NCBI GenBank assembly: GCA_902777125.1
Contig: CACYSQ010000013.1
Span: 1 to 64,000 of the forward strand
Source: Ruminococcus flavefaciens
GTDB taxonomy: Bacteria > Bacillota > Clostridia > Oscillospirales > Ruminococcaceae
Reading direction: 5' to 3'
Length of the DNA stretch: 64,000 bases
Part shown: piece by piece, positions 44,367-53,258 of the stretch
Numbering within the stretch: position 1 is the first letter of the stretch
Layout: each line of letters starts with the position of its first letter
Translations under genes and position numbers: made by a program
Notes under the pieces: model-generated
Databases searched by the model: none
What the model saw: only the letters and a program-made list of their open reading frames with translations
What the model was told of the DNA's origin: nothing

Positions 44367-45083
44367 ATGAACTCAGATTTCGCAAGAATAATCACCCTTC
44401 AGAGAAAAGAACGCCATATCAGCCAGAAGCAGGCTGCTACCGATCTCGGTATCTCCCAGGCTTTGCTTTCACATTATGAGAAGGGTATCCGTGAATGCGG
44501 TCTTAACTTTCTTGTCAAGATCGCCGATTACTATAACGTTTCCTGCGATTATCTCCTCGGAAGAACTCCTGAGCCGGAGGGCAAGACCATTACTATCGAG
44601 GATATCCCCGATGACGACGGCAACAATAATCTCAAAATGCCCTCGCCTGAGATCATAAACTTCAACAGACGTATCATCAACAACTCGATAAGCCTTCTTT
44701 TCAGCCTTGCACAGAAAGCCAACAGTATCACGCTCATCAAGGAGACCTCGTCCTACCTCATGCTCTCGGTGTATAAGCTGTTCAGGATAGTCTACAACGC
44801 TAACCCCCACAACGACCAGAAGCTCTTCCGCATACCGAAGGTCATTGCCAACGACAGTGCGAATGCTATGGTATCAATGAGCGAGGCGAATATCAAGGCG
44901 GCATCGAGCGGTATCGCTCTTGACGGCAACGACTGCGTTGACAATTTCGACACCCTGTACCTGACAACAGCGACCCTGCAAAAGGACTATGCTCAGTATT
45001 CGTCCTCGCTGCTCAACCTCATCAAGCGAAGTGAGGAGAGCATCTCGCGGACGAGAGCCAAGTACCGCAGCGACGCAAAATAG
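44367..45083 (+). CDS. XRE-family transcriptional regulator with a helical C-domain
   Basis: The 238-residue protein has an XRE helix-turn-helix (about 5-65: I-S-Q-K-Q-A-A-T-D-L-G-I-S-Q-A-L-L-S-H-Y-E) and a long helical C-terminal region with no recognised domain. Start 44367 is set by AGGAGG. The helical tail may be a ligand or dimerisation domain. No adjacent target operon is obvious; the LysR gene follows. Confidence 0.82.
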   Translation: MNSDFARIITLQRKERHISQKQAATDLGISQALLSHYEKGIRECGLNFLVKIADYYNVSCDYLLGRTPEPEGKTITIEDIPDDDGNNNLKMPSPEIINFNRRIINNSISLLFSLAQKANSITLIKETSSYLMLSVYKLFRIVYNANPHNDQKLFRIPKVIANDSANAMVSMSEANIKAASSGIALDGNDCVDNFDTLYLTTATLQKDYAQYSSSLLNLIKRSEESISRTRAKYRSDAK

Positions 45084-45273
45084 TTTACGGGGCAGCATTA
45101 CCTTTCTATTATACCACTTTTCCCCGGAAAAGAAAAGCCCTTTTTGCAAATTTGCGAGGCAGAAAGCAGGATAAGCATTTCCCCGGACGGCGGAATGCCG
45201 TCCACACAGACTCAGTTCTTAGCTCTGAGTTCTGAAAAAAAGGATGGAATTTTGAAGATCAAGAGGTGTAAAA

Positions 45274-46200
45274 ATGAAACTTCAGCAATTGGAGTATGTT
45301 ATAGCGATAGCGCAGGAAGGCAGCATTACCCGCGCCGCTAAAAAACTCTTTCAGGCACAGCCGAACATAAGCACGGCTCTGAAGGAGCTCGAGGACCAGC
45401 TCAGTATCCAGATATTCAACCGTACCCCAAGCGGTATGCTCCTTACTCCCGAGGGAGAGGAGTTCCTTGCAAGGGCGAGAGGTATCATCGACGACGTAAA
45501 AAGCCTTGAAAAGGACTTCAAGGAGAGATCGATGCAAAGCACTATCTTAAAGGTGGAGTGTGCGCGTACCCCTTATTCGGCTGCCGCAGTAGCCGATATC
45601 ATGAACACATACCCTTCCGGTGAGGACGGTATGACTATACACATACTGGAAACAAGTATGCCGAGAGTTCTCGAGGATATTGCAAACGGCAAATGCGATG
45701 TGGGAGTTGTCCGCTCACCCGACAGCTACAGCAATATGCTGCTCGAACGCATTCAGTCCAAAAACATGGTGACAAAGCCCGTTAAGAAGTATAACCTTGT
45801 CCTGCTTATGAGAGCCGACCACCCTCTCGCAGCTTATGAGGACGTCCCGTTCGAGAAGCTCGCGGATTACCCGGAGGTGCTCTACGGTGACGGCGAGCCG
45901 GATATAGTCCGCCGTGCCTCCATAAACCAGAGCTTCGACAGCGATATCAGCAAGAAGAAGGTCTATATCCACGACCGCGGTAACCAGCTCACTACCATTT
46001 CCAACGTCAAAAATGCCTATATGTGGGTATCTCCGCTGCCGAAATGGCTGCTCGACCGCGTCGGACTCGTCACAAGGAAGTGCTCGTTCGCACATAATCT
46101 CAACAGCGACATCATCATCTACCGCAAAAGCCAGGAGAACAGTCCCCTCGTAAAAGCCTATATCGAATCGCTGATAAGGTTTGCGAATATGCCCGACTGA
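45274..46200 (+). CDS. LysR-family transcriptional regulator
   Basis: The 308-residue protein has an N-terminal winged helix-turn-helix (M-K-L-Q-Q-L-E-Y-V-I-A-I-A..S-I-T-R-A-A-K-K-L-F-Q-A-Q-P) and a substrate-binding domain typical of LysR. It lies directly upstream of trpB2 in the same direction, so it may sense an aromatic or sulfur-linked metabolite, but that is inference. AGAGGTG precedes the ATG. Confidence 0.92.
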   Translation: MKLQQLEYVIAIAQEGSITRAAKKLFQAQPNISTALKELEDQLSIQIFNRTPSGMLLTPEGEEFLARARGIIDDVKSLEKDFKERSMQSTILKVECARTPYSAAAVADIMNTYPSGEDGMTIHILETSMPRVLEDIANGKCDVGVVRSPDSYSNMLLERIQSKNMVTKPVKKYNLVLLMRADHPLAAYEDVPFEKLADYPEVLYGDGEPDIVRRASINQSFDSDISKKKVYIHDRGNQLTTISNVKNAYMWVSPLPKWLLDRVGLVTRKCSFAHNLNSDIIIYRKSQENSPLVKAYIESLIRFANMPD

Positions 46201-46249
46201 CAGAATAGCGCAGTTTTCAACGCTGCAATTCTTGGTGCTTAGTTCTGAA

Positions 46250-46302
46250 TCTGACATTTCTGACATTGAAAACTTGACATTGCGTTCGACCTATGGTATA
46301 AT
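46250..46302 (+). promoter_or_regulatory. trpB2 promoter with repeated TGACATT
   Basis: TTGACA (46274-46279), a 17-bp spacer and TATAAT (46297-46302). TCTGACATT is tandemly repeated at 46250-46258 and 46259-46267, and TGACATT recurs at the -35. This may be a regulator site. Confidence 0.75.
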
Positions 46303-46354
46303 AATGGTGTTTTATTACAGTCCGGTCATTTCCGGAACGAAAAGGAGAATTTCT

Positions 46355-47728
46355 ATGTCCAAAGAAACAATACCCTACAAGATCTATCTTGAAGAAAGCG
46401 AGATGCCCAAGCAGTGGTACAATGTACGCGCTGATATGAAGAAGAAGCCCTCACCGCTTCTCAATCCCGGAACAGGTCAGCCCTGCACTGCCGAGGAGCT
46501 CAGCCATGTTTTCTGCGATGAGCTCGTAAAGCAGGAGCTCAACGAGACCGATCCCTATATCGACATTCCCTCTGAGATACTCAGCTTCTATAAGATGTAC
46601 CGTCCCTCTCCTCTCGTAAGAGCTTACTGCCTCGAGAAGAAGCTCGGCACTCCCGCAAAGATCTACTACAAGTTCGAGGGCAACAACACCAGCGGCTCTC
46701 ATAAGCTCAATTCCGCTATCGCTCAGGCTTACTACGCCAAGAAGCAGGGACTCAAGGGCGTTACTACCGAGACCGGTGCAGGTCAGTGGGGTACTGCTCT
46801 TTCTATGGCTTGCTCCTACTTCGACCTCGACTGTAAGGTTTACATGGTAAAGGTATCCTATGAGCAGAAGCCCTTCCGCCGCGAGGTAATGCGTACCTAC
46901 GGTGCAAGCGTAACTCCCTCCCCCTCAATGACCACTGAGGTCGGCAGAAAGATACTCGCTGAATTCCCGGATACAAACGGAAGCCTCGGCTGCGCTATCT
47001 CTGAGGCTGTTGAGGCTGCAACCACACATGAGGGCTACCGCTACGTTCTCGGAAGCGTTCTCTCTCAGGTTCTCCTCCACCAGTCCGTTATCGGTCTCGA
47101 GACCAAGATCGCTCTCGACAAGTACGGCATCAAGCCCGATATCATCATCGGCTGTGCAGGCGGCGGTTCAAACCTCGGCGGACTTATCTCTCCCTTCATG
47201 GGCGAAAAGCTCCGCGGTGAGGCTGATTACCGTATCATTGCTGTTGAGCCGGCTTCTTGCCCGAGCTTCACAAGAGGTACCTACGCTTACGATTTCTGCG
47301 ATACAGGTAAGGTTTGCCCTCTCCAGAAGATGTACACCCTCGGAAGCGGCTTCATGCCCTCTCCGAACCATGCCGGCGGTCTCCGCTATCACGGCATGAG
47401 CGCTGTACTCTCCGAGCTCTACGATCAGGGTCTCATGGAGGCTCGCTCTGTTGAGCAGACTGCCGTATTCGAGGCTGCTGAGCAGTTCGCAAGAGTTGAG
47501 GGTATACTTCCCGCTCCCGAGAGCAGCCACGCTATCCGCGCTGCTATCGACGAGGCTATCAAGTGCAGGGAGACCGGCGAGGAGAAGACTATCGTATTCG
47601 GTCTCACAGGTACAGGTTACTTCGATATGTACGCCTACGCTGCATACAACGACGGCAAGATGAGCGATTATATCCCCACCGATGAGGAGATCGCAAAGTC
47701 CATCGCACAGCTTCCCAAGATAGGCTGA
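46355..47728 (+). CDS. trpB2: Tryptophan synthase beta chain, TrpB2 type
   Basis: The 457-residue PLP enzyme is longer than TrpB1 (about 400), as in the TrpB2 group. PLP Lys sits in G-S-H-K-L-N-S-A, the phosphate site in C-A-G-G-G-S-N-L-G-G, and E-T-G-A-G-Q-W-G is conserved. It condenses indole with serine, often without a TrpA partner, and no trpA is near. The codon bias is that of highly expressed genes. Start 46355 follows AAAAGGAG; the longer frame upstream covers the promoter. Confidence 0.94.
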   Translation: MSKETIPYKIYLEESEMPKQWYNVRADMKKKPSPLLNPGTGQPCTAEELSHVFCDELVKQELNETDPYIDIPSEILSFYKMYRPSPLVRAYCLEKKLGTPAKIYYKFEGNNTSGSHKLNSAIAQAYYAKKQGLKGVTTETGAGQWGTALSMACSYFDLDCKVYMVKVSYEQKPFRREVMRTYGASVTPSPSMTTEVGRKILAEFPDTNGSLGCAISEAVEAATTHEGYRYVLGSVLSQVLLHQSVIGLETKIALDKYGIKPDIIIGCAGGGSNLGGLISPFMGEKLRGEADYRIIAVEPASCPSFTRGTYAYDFCDTGKVCPLQKMYTLGSGFMPSPNHAGGLRYHGMSAVLSELYDQGLMEARSVEQTAVFEAAEQFARVEGILPAPESSHAIRAAIDEAIKCRETGEEKTIVFGLTGTGYFDMYAYAAYNDGKMSDYIPTDEEIAKSIAQLPKIG

Positions 47729-47734
47729 TGCAAT

Positions 47735-47828
47735 AAAAAAGGAGCGCACCGGCAGACGGCCACTCCCATGTATAAGAGGTTAAAGGATAACCGCCTTAGT
47801 TTGGAAACTGGGGCGGTTATTTTCTTTT
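47735..47828 (+). other. Terminator with remnant resembling the tail of a small hydrophobic toxin locus
   Basis: AATAACCGCC (stem ATAACCGCC 47787-47795) pairs with GGCGGTTAT (47812-47820), followed by TTTTCTTTT: a terminator for trpB2. Just before it, AAAAAAGGAGCGCACCGG could code K-K-E-R-T-G-R-R-P-L, which resembles the tails of holin-like type I toxins followed by this kind of terminator. The toxin's membrane part is absent. Confidence 0.5.
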
Positions 47829-47854
47829 ATTATGGCAAGTGCTGTTAAATAACG

Positions 47855-47938
47855 GGCTGTCGGGGACGCCAGCCCCTACAATACGCCTGTTCTGCGCTGA
47901 TTATTTTGTAGGGGACGGCGTCCTCGACGTCCCAGAAC
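47855..47938. repeat. Family II modules
   Basis: GTCGGGGACGCCAGCCCCTACA and TGTAGGGGACGGCGTCCTCG with GACGTCCC. No gene lies between 47829 and 48033 besides these and the spoVS terminator. Confidence 0.6.
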
Positions 47939-47987
47939 AGGTCTTTGACAGCCTCCGGTGCACTTATGTGTACGGTTTTCATACAAA

Positions 47988-48014
47988 AAAAGGGGCGGAT
48001 AAACCGCCCTTTTA
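47988..48014 (-). terminator. spoVS terminator
   Basis: Minus strand: AAAAGGGCGG pairs with CCGCCCCTTTT (one bulged base), then further T. It lies 20 bp past the spoVS stop. Confidence 0.75.
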
Positions 48015-48033
48015 TAATCCCTATAGGGTATGC

Positions 48034-48294
48034 TTATCTCTGCTCACAGATGAGCTTGATAGCTGTTCTCTCCTCGCCGTCGATAGTGATATTGGCGAAA
48101 GCGGGAACGCAGATGAGGTCTACGCCGATAGGTGCAAGATAGCCTCTTGCGATAGCGATGGACTTGATCGCCTGATTTGCAGCGCCTGCGCCGACAGCCT
48201 GTACCTCGACAGCTTTCTGCTCCCTGATAACTCCGGCAATAGCTCCGGCAACTGAATTAGGTGATGAATGTGATGATACTTTTAAGATCTCCAT
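48034..48294 (-). CDS. spoVS: Stage V sporulation protein S
   Basis: The 86-residue protein matches SpoVS across its length (M-E-I-L-K-V-S-S-H-S-S-P-N-S-V-A-G-A-I-A-G, R-G-Y-L-A-P-I-G-V-D-L). It is an Alba-like small DNA or RNA binding protein acting in septum and coat steps of sporulation in B. subtilis; many non-sporulating Clostridia also keep it. Ribosome binding site AGGAGG and a SigA-type promoter upstream. Its presence does not prove spore formation here. Confidence 0.95.
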   Translation of the reverse strand: MEILKVSSHSSPNSVAGAIAGVIREQKAVEVQAVGAGAANQAIKSIAIARGYLAPIGVDLICVPAFANITIDGEERTAIKLICEQR

Positions 48295-48346
48295 GATGTG
48301 AACCTCCTGTTTTGATTTTGTGAGTAATGCCGTTTTTCATGAGCTT

Positions 48347-48375
48347 ATTATACACCATGTAAAAGAAAAAAGCAA
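48347..48375 (-). promoter_or_regulatory. spoVS promoter
   Basis: Minus strand TTGCTT (48375-48370), a 17-bp spacer and TATAAT (48352-48347). Confidence 0.6.
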
Positions 48376-48398
48376 TAGCAAAAAGAAAAATTTGTATA

Positions 48399-49169
48399 TT
48401 ATCTTATAATTAATCTTTCAATTTTGTGCGTTTTGCCGCTTTTTTCGTCAAATTCCGACACAACTCCGCACAGGAAGCAGTCTCCTTCGGACTCCTTGAA
48501 CCTCACCGGAGTGCGGAAGCGGAACATCTCGATGACGTCGCTCTGCTCAACTCCGAGGCAGGAAAACTCCGGACCCGTCATTCCGGCATCGGTAATATAA
48601 GCGGTTCCGCCGGGGAGAACGCACTCGTCCGCAGTCTGAACGTGGGTATGAGTTCCGAAAACGCCGGTAACTCTGCCGTCGAGGTAGAAGCCCATAGCCT
48701 TTTTTTCGGAGGTGGTCTCAGCGTGGAAGTCCACGAAGACGTTGGGAGTGCTGATATCTGCCAGTATATCGTCGATAGCGGTGAAGGGGTTGTCGAGGGG
48801 CTCCATGAACGCGGTACCCATGAGGTTGACCACGGCTACGGAGAAAGCGCCGCAGTCGAGGACGCACACGCCTTTTCCGGGAGCACCGCCCTGCGGATAA
48901 TTAGCCGGACGGATAATGCAGTCCTTCTCGAAGATGCCGAGGGACTCCTTGCGGCGGAAGGCGTGGTTGCCGGTGGTTATGATGTCAGCGCCGGCACTGA
49001 GGAGCATATCAGCGGAGGCAGTGGTGATACCGTTGCCCTGTGCGGAATTCTCGCCGTTCACAACGGTAACGTCCACAGCGTACATACGCTTTATGAGCCG
49101 GAGCTTGCTGCTGAGGAAATCGCAGCCGGCTTTTCCGACAACATCGCCGACGAATAACAGATTTTTCAT
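48399..49169 (-). CDS. ymdB: YmdB-family metallophosphoesterase
   Basis: The 256-residue phosphodiesterase has the metal-binding motifs G-D-V-V-G at residue 8, N-G-E-N, T-G-N-H, D-F-H-A-E and G-T-H-T-H-V-Q-T. In Bacillus YmdB hydrolyses 2',3'-cyclic nucleotides and influences RNA turnover and biofilm choice. Start 49169 is set by AAAGGAGG. It is separated from spoVS by an A/T-rich gap and may use its own promoter. Confidence 0.92.
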   Translation of the reverse strand: MKNLLFVGDVVGKAGCDFLSSKLRLIKRMYAVDVTVVNGENSAQGNGITTASADMLLSAGADIITTGNHAFRRKESLGIFEKDCIIRPANYPQGGAPGKGVCVLDCGAFSVAVVNLMGTAFMEPLDNPFTAIDDILADISTPNVFVDFHAETTSEKKAMGFYLDGRVTGVFGTHTHVQTADECVLPGGTAYITDAGMTGPEFSCLGVEQSDVIEMFRFRTPVRFKESEGDCFLCGVVSEFDEKSGKTHKIERLIIR

Positions 49170-49184
49170 TTCAATATCCTCCTT

Positions 49185-49310
49185 TTGTGGGGCACGGCGT
49201 CCACGGAACACCGTGTACAGCGGATAACAGACCGATAATTATGCGTAGGGGCGGATATTATCCGCCCGTACCTTATGATGTGACAAACATTGACCGTTCT
49301 GCAATGAAGA
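49185..49310. repeat. Family II modules
   Basis: GTGGGGCACGGCGTCCACGG, GTAGGGGCGGATATTATCCG and the tail GATGTGACAAACATTGACCG, between the ABC exporter and ymdB. Confidence 0.65.
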
Positions 49311-51203
49311 TCACGATAATTCAAACATACCTGTATAGAGCTGGTAGTATTTGCCGTGCTGTGCGATGAGGGCGTTATGGTCGCCTCTCTCGATGATCTT
49401 TCCGTGTTCGAGTACCATTATCGCGTTGGAATTGCGTACTGTTGAGAGCCTGTGAGCGATAACGAATACCGTTCTGCCCTCCATGAGCTGATCCATGCCC
49501 TTTTCGATGAGAGCCTCGGTTCTGGTATCAATGGAGCTCGTAGCCTCGTCGAGGATAAGCACAGGCGGATCGGCAACTGCTGCCCTCGCGATAGCAAGGA
49601 GCTGTCTCTGACCCTGCGAGAGATTTGCACCGTCAGCCGTAAGCATCGTATCATAGCCGTTTTCGAGGTGGTGAATGAAGGTATCGGCGTTCGCGAGCTT
49701 CGCGGCAGCGTATACCTCCTCGTCAGTGGCATCGAGCTTGCCGTAGCGGATATTCTCCATGACCGTTCCGGTAAAGAGGTGGGTATCCTGCAAAACGATG
49801 GACTGAGAACGGCGGAGGTCGTCCTTCTTGATCTTGTTGATGTTTATGCCGTCATAGCGTATTTTTCCGTCGGGGACGTCGTAGAAGCGGTTGATGAGGT
49901 TGGTGATAGTGGTCTTGCCGGCGCCTGTCGAGCCGACGAAGGCTATCTTCTGACCGGCATGAGCATAGAGAGTTATGCCGTTGAGGACGGTCTTTTCGGG
50001 GGTATAGCCGAAGTAAACGTCATCGAATTCAACATTTCCGCGGACCTCGGTGTAGGTGACAGTGCCGTCAGCCTTGTGGGGGTGACGCCAAGCCCAGTGA
50101 CCTGTGCGGTGGTCAGCCTCAGTGATGGTGCCGTCGGGAGCGATATCCGCATTTACGAGGGTAACGTAGCCGTTATCAGCTTCGGGCTCCTCGTCTATGA
50201 CCGCGAAGATACGCTCTGCACCGGCAAGTGCTGTGAGCACGGAGTTGAGCTGCTGTGAGACCTGGGTTATCGGCTGTGAGAACGACCTTGTGAGCTGGAG
50301 GTAGGCGACAACGGTTCCAACGGTCATGCCGCCGATGCCCTTGACCGCCATGATACCGCCGATTATAGCGGTAACAGCATAGTGGAGGTAGGAGAGGTTG
50401 TTCATTATCGGCATGAGGACATTCGCGAAGGTGTTCGCTCTTGTTGCAGCCTCGCAGAGCTGTTCGTTGAGGACATCGAATTCCTCCTGAGCCTTTTCCT
50501 CGCGGCTGAATACCTTGACGACCTTCTGACCGTCTATCATTTCCTCGATGTAGCCGTTTACCGTTCCGAGGGCTTTCTGCTGTGCAACGAAGCCCTTGCC
50601 GCTGCGTGAGCCGATGAAGCCGATTATCCTGATTATGAGGAAGAACATGACGATAACGATTATCGTAAGTCTCCAGCTCAGTATTATCATCGAGACGAGA
50701 ACGCCGGTTATCGTTACCGCGGAGCTTATGAAGTTCGCGATGCTGTTGCTGAGCATTTCGCGTATCGCGTCGGTATCGTTGGTGTAGAGGCTCATGAGCT
50801 CGCCGTGGTTATGCCTGTCGAAATAGCGGACAGGCAGACTCTCCATGTTGTTGAAGAGGTCGTTCCTGATACGCATGAGAGTGGTCGTTGAGACCCTCAT
50901 CATAATGCGCTGGAAGGTGAAGGTAGCGGCTGCACCTGCGGCATATACGCAGCAGAGGAATATCAGGAGACTGTTGAATCTGGATTTGTCCCAATCGCCT
51001 GTGTGGAGTGCATCATTGATGTTGTCGATTATCGGCTTGAGCATATTGGTGCCGATGATACCTGCGCCTGCGCTGAGGATTATCGCGGTGACCGCAATGG
51101 TCATATGCAGCTTGAAGCCGTACATATAGCTGAATATCCTTTTCAGCGCCGGGAAAACGTGGCGCGGCTTTGCGGGAGGTCCCATATTCTTTCCAGGCGG
51201 CAT
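49311..51203 (-). CDS. ABC exporter half-transporter (catalytic-site subunit)
   Basis: The 630-residue protein is a type IV ABC exporter with six membrane helices (about 30-330) and an ATPase domain. Walker A is G-S-T-G-A-G-K-T-T, signature L-S-Q-G-Q-R-Q-L, Walker B L-I-L-D-E-A-T-S-S-I-D with the catalytic Glu. Its partner at 51203-52930 has an Asp at that place, so the two form a heterodimer with one intact and one degenerate site, as in TM287/288 or BmrCD. An extra loop of about 35 residues (about 345-390) precedes the ATPase. Substrate unknown; drug or lipid export is common. It is coupled by overlapping TAATG. Confidence 0.92.
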   Translation of the reverse strand: MPPGKNMGPPAKPRHVFPALKRIFSYMYGFKLHMTIAVTAIILSAGAGIIGTNMLKPIIDNINDALHTGDWDKSRFNSLLIFLCCVYAAGAAATFTFQRIMMRVSTTTLMRIRNDLFNNMESLPVRYFDRHNHGELMSLYTNDTDAIREMLSNSIANFISSAVTITGVLVSMIILSWRLTIIVIVMFFLIIRIIGFIGSRSGKGFVAQQKALGTVNGYIEEMIDGQKVVKVFSREEKAQEEFDVLNEQLCEAATRANTFANVLMPIMNNLSYLHYAVTAIIGGIMAVKGIGGMTVGTVVAYLQLTRSFSQPITQVSQQLNSVLTALAGAERIFAVIDEEPEADNGYVTLVNADIAPDGTITEADHRTGHWAWRHPHKADGTVTYTEVRGNVEFDDVYFGYTPEKTVLNGITLYAHAGQKIAFVGSTGAGKTTITNLINRFYDVPDGKIRYDGININKIKKDDLRRSQSIVLQDTHLFTGTVMENIRYGKLDATDEEVYAAAKLANADTFIHHLENGYDTMLTADGANLSQGQRQLLAIARAAVADPPVLILDEATSSIDTRTEALIEKGMDQLMEGRTVFVIAHRLSTVRNSNAIMVLEHGKIIERGDHNALIAQHGKYYQLYTGMFELS

Positions 51204-52930
51204 TATTCCTCAGCTCCTTTCTGCTGCGAGTCGTAAACCTCACGGTAAATAGCGTTGGAAGCCATGAGCTCGCTGTGGGTGCCGATACCGTTTATCCTGC
51301 CGTTGTCCATGACGATGATGCGGTCGGCGTCCATGACTGAGGTTATGCGCTGTGCGATGATGATAGTAGTTGTGTCCGCGAGGTCTCTGCGGAAGGCAGC
51401 GCGGATGCTGCTGTCGGTAGCCGTATCAACGGCGCTTGTGGAGTCATCGAGAATGATTATGCGCGGCTTTTTGAGGAGTGCGCGGGCGATACAGAGCCTC
51501 TGCTTCTGACCGCCGGAGACGTTCACGCCGCCCTGTCCGAGCTGGGTATCGTAGCCTTCCGGGAAGCCCTCGACGAAATCGTGAGCGCAGGCGGATTTGC
51601 AGGCAGCTATGATCTCGTCATCGGTAGCGTTTTCGTTGCCCCAGCGGAGATTATCCCTGATAGTTCCGGAAAAGAGGACGTTCTTCTGCAAAACCATTGC
51701 GACCTGACCGCGTAGGGTTTCGAGGGAATATTCCCTTACATCGTGGCCTCCGACCGTTACAGTGCCTTCCGTAGCCTCATAGAGACGCGGAATGAGCTGG
51801 ACGAGGGTGGATTTGGAAGAGCCCGTGCCGCCGATTATGCCGATGGTCTCGCCGGAACGGATATCGAGGTCGATGTGGTCGAGGGCGAGGTTATCCATAT
51901 CGTTGTAGTAGGAGAAGCTCACGCCGCGGAAGCTTATCGAGCCGTCCTCCGGCATTACCTGCGAGGACTCGTTGTCCTTTATGGAGGGCTCCTCCTCGAG
52001 GACCTCCGCAACTCTCTGCATGGAGGCGCGTGAGATAACGAACATGATGAAGAGGACTGACAGCATCATCAGGGACATGAGTATCTGTGAGACGTACATG
52101 ATGAAGCTCGAGAGCTGACCCGTCTGGATATCGCCGTCCACAGCCATATGTCCGCCGAACCACATGATAGCCACGATGCTGCCGTACATGACGAGCTGCA
52201 TTGCAGGCATCGAGAGGATAACGAGCTTTTCAGCCATGAACTGTGCAAGACGCACCTGGTCTGTCTTTTCGTTGAAGCGCTTCTTTTCGTGCTCCTCACG
52301 GGCAAAAGCCTTGACCACCCTTATGCCGACGAGGTTTTCCTGAACGCTGGCGTTCATGCTGTCGTACTGGCGGAGCATCTTCTCAAAGCGCGGGTGAGCC
52401 TTTGAGATGATGAAGAATACCGTCAGACCGAGCAGAGGTATCGCGGCAAGGAATACGAGCGAGAGCTTCGCGTTGGTGCGTACAGCCATGAAAGTCGCAC
52501 ACACCAGCATGATAGGCGACCGGAATGCCATTCGTATGAACATCATGAAGGCATTCTGGATATTGGTAACATCAGTGGTGAGCCTCGTTGTGAGCGAGGC
52601 AGTCGAGAATTTATCGACGTTGGAGAAGGAGAAGTCCTGAACCTTGCGGAACAGAGCCTTTCTCAGGTTTTTGGCAAAGCCCATTGCGGCAACAGCGCAG
52701 AAGCGTCCTGCGAGCGCACCGAAAACGAGGGAAAACAGAGCCATAGCGACCATGAGTCCGCCGAGAGCCGCAACATAGCCGATACGTCCCTTTGAAACGC
52801 CGTCGTCGATGATGTGAGCCATGACGAGGGGGATAGTAACCTCCATGATGACCTCACCGATAATGGTGACAGGCGAGAGTATTGCCTGTTTTTTGTATTC
52901 TCCGACATTCGAGAATATCGTTCTGTACAA
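51203..52930 (-). CDS. ABC exporter half-transporter (degenerate-site subunit)
   Basis: The 575-residue partner has six helices, Walker A G-G-T-G-S-S-K-S-T, signature V-S-G-G-Q-K-Q-R and Walker B I-I-L-D-D-S-T-S-A-V-D. The residue after Walker B is Asp where hydrolysing subunits have Glu. It is transcribed first from a consensus promoter and starts at a TTG with AAAGGA upstream. It forms the heterodimer with the gene that overlaps its stop. Confidence 0.92.
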   Translation of the reverse strand: MYRTIFSNVGEYKKQAILSPVTIIGEVIMEVTIPLVMAHIIDDGVSKGRIGYVAALGGLMVAMALFSLVFGALAGRFCAVAAMGFAKNLRKALFRKVQDFSFSNVDKFSTASLTTRLTTDVTNIQNAFMMFIRMAFRSPIMLVCATFMAVRTNAKLSLVFLAAIPLLGLTVFFIISKAHPRFEKMLRQYDSMNASVQENLVGIRVVKAFAREEHEKKRFNEKTDQVRLAQFMAEKLVILSMPAMQLVMYGSIVAIMWFGGHMAVDGDIQTGQLSSFIMYVSQILMSLMMLSVLFIMFVISRASMQRVAEVLEEEPSIKDNESSQVMPEDGSISFRGVSFSYYNDMDNLALDHIDLDIRSGETIGIIGGTGSSKSTLVQLIPRLYEATEGTVTVGGHDVREYSLETLRGQVAMVLQKNVLFSGTIRDNLRWGNENATDDEIIAACKSACAHDFVEGFPEGYDTQLGQGGVNVSGGQKQRLCIARALLKKPRIIILDDSTSAVDTATDSSIRAAFRRDLADTTTIIIAQRITSVMDADRIIVMDNGRINGIGTHSELMASNAIYREVYDSQQKGAEE

Positions 52931-52959
52931 ACTAACACATCCTTTCTTCAGCGCTTCCT

Positions 52960-52988
52960 ATTATAACACATGGCGGCTTTTATGTCAA
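52960..52988 (-). promoter_or_regulatory. ABC exporter promoter
   Basis: Minus strand TTGACA (52988-52983), a 17-bp spacer and TATAAT (52965-52960). Confidence 0.85.
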
Positions 52989-53049
52989 CAAGAACTGACC
53001 GGCAGTTTTGCTTCCCCGGAAAAAATCCGGAAAAATTTCCGGAAAACCC

Positions 53050-53078
53050 TTGACAAAGTAAAAATAGTGTGATATAAT
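53050..53078 (+). promoter_or_regulatory. rplJL promoter
   Basis: TTGACA, a 17-bp spacer and TATAAT (53073-53078), giving a leader of about 170 nt. Confidence 0.88.
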
Positions 53079-53094
53079 AATCAAGCTGTGAATT

Positions 53095-53212
53095 TCACAG
53101 TATCGTATTCTAAAGACAGCTGGCTGGTTTATACCGTAAGTCCCGCCGAGGAATAGCAATTGATCGAAAAATCATTGTCCTTTCCCGTGCTGTCGGAAAA
53201 GGACATTTTTAT
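53095..53212 (+). ncRNA. L10 ribosomal protein leader with attenuator
   Basis: AAAGACAGCTGGCTGG followed by TAAGTCCCGCCGAGGAA matches the kink-turn and loop pattern of L10 leaders, which bind the L10(L12)4 complex for feedback. Then TGTCCTTT (53176-53183) pairs with AAAGGACA (53199-53206) and is followed by TTTTT, an attenuator hairpin. This is autoregulation known for the family. Confidence 0.82.
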
Positions 53213-53258
53213 TGCTCTCTGAATACGATCATAAATCATTCGGAGGTGAATACAAACT

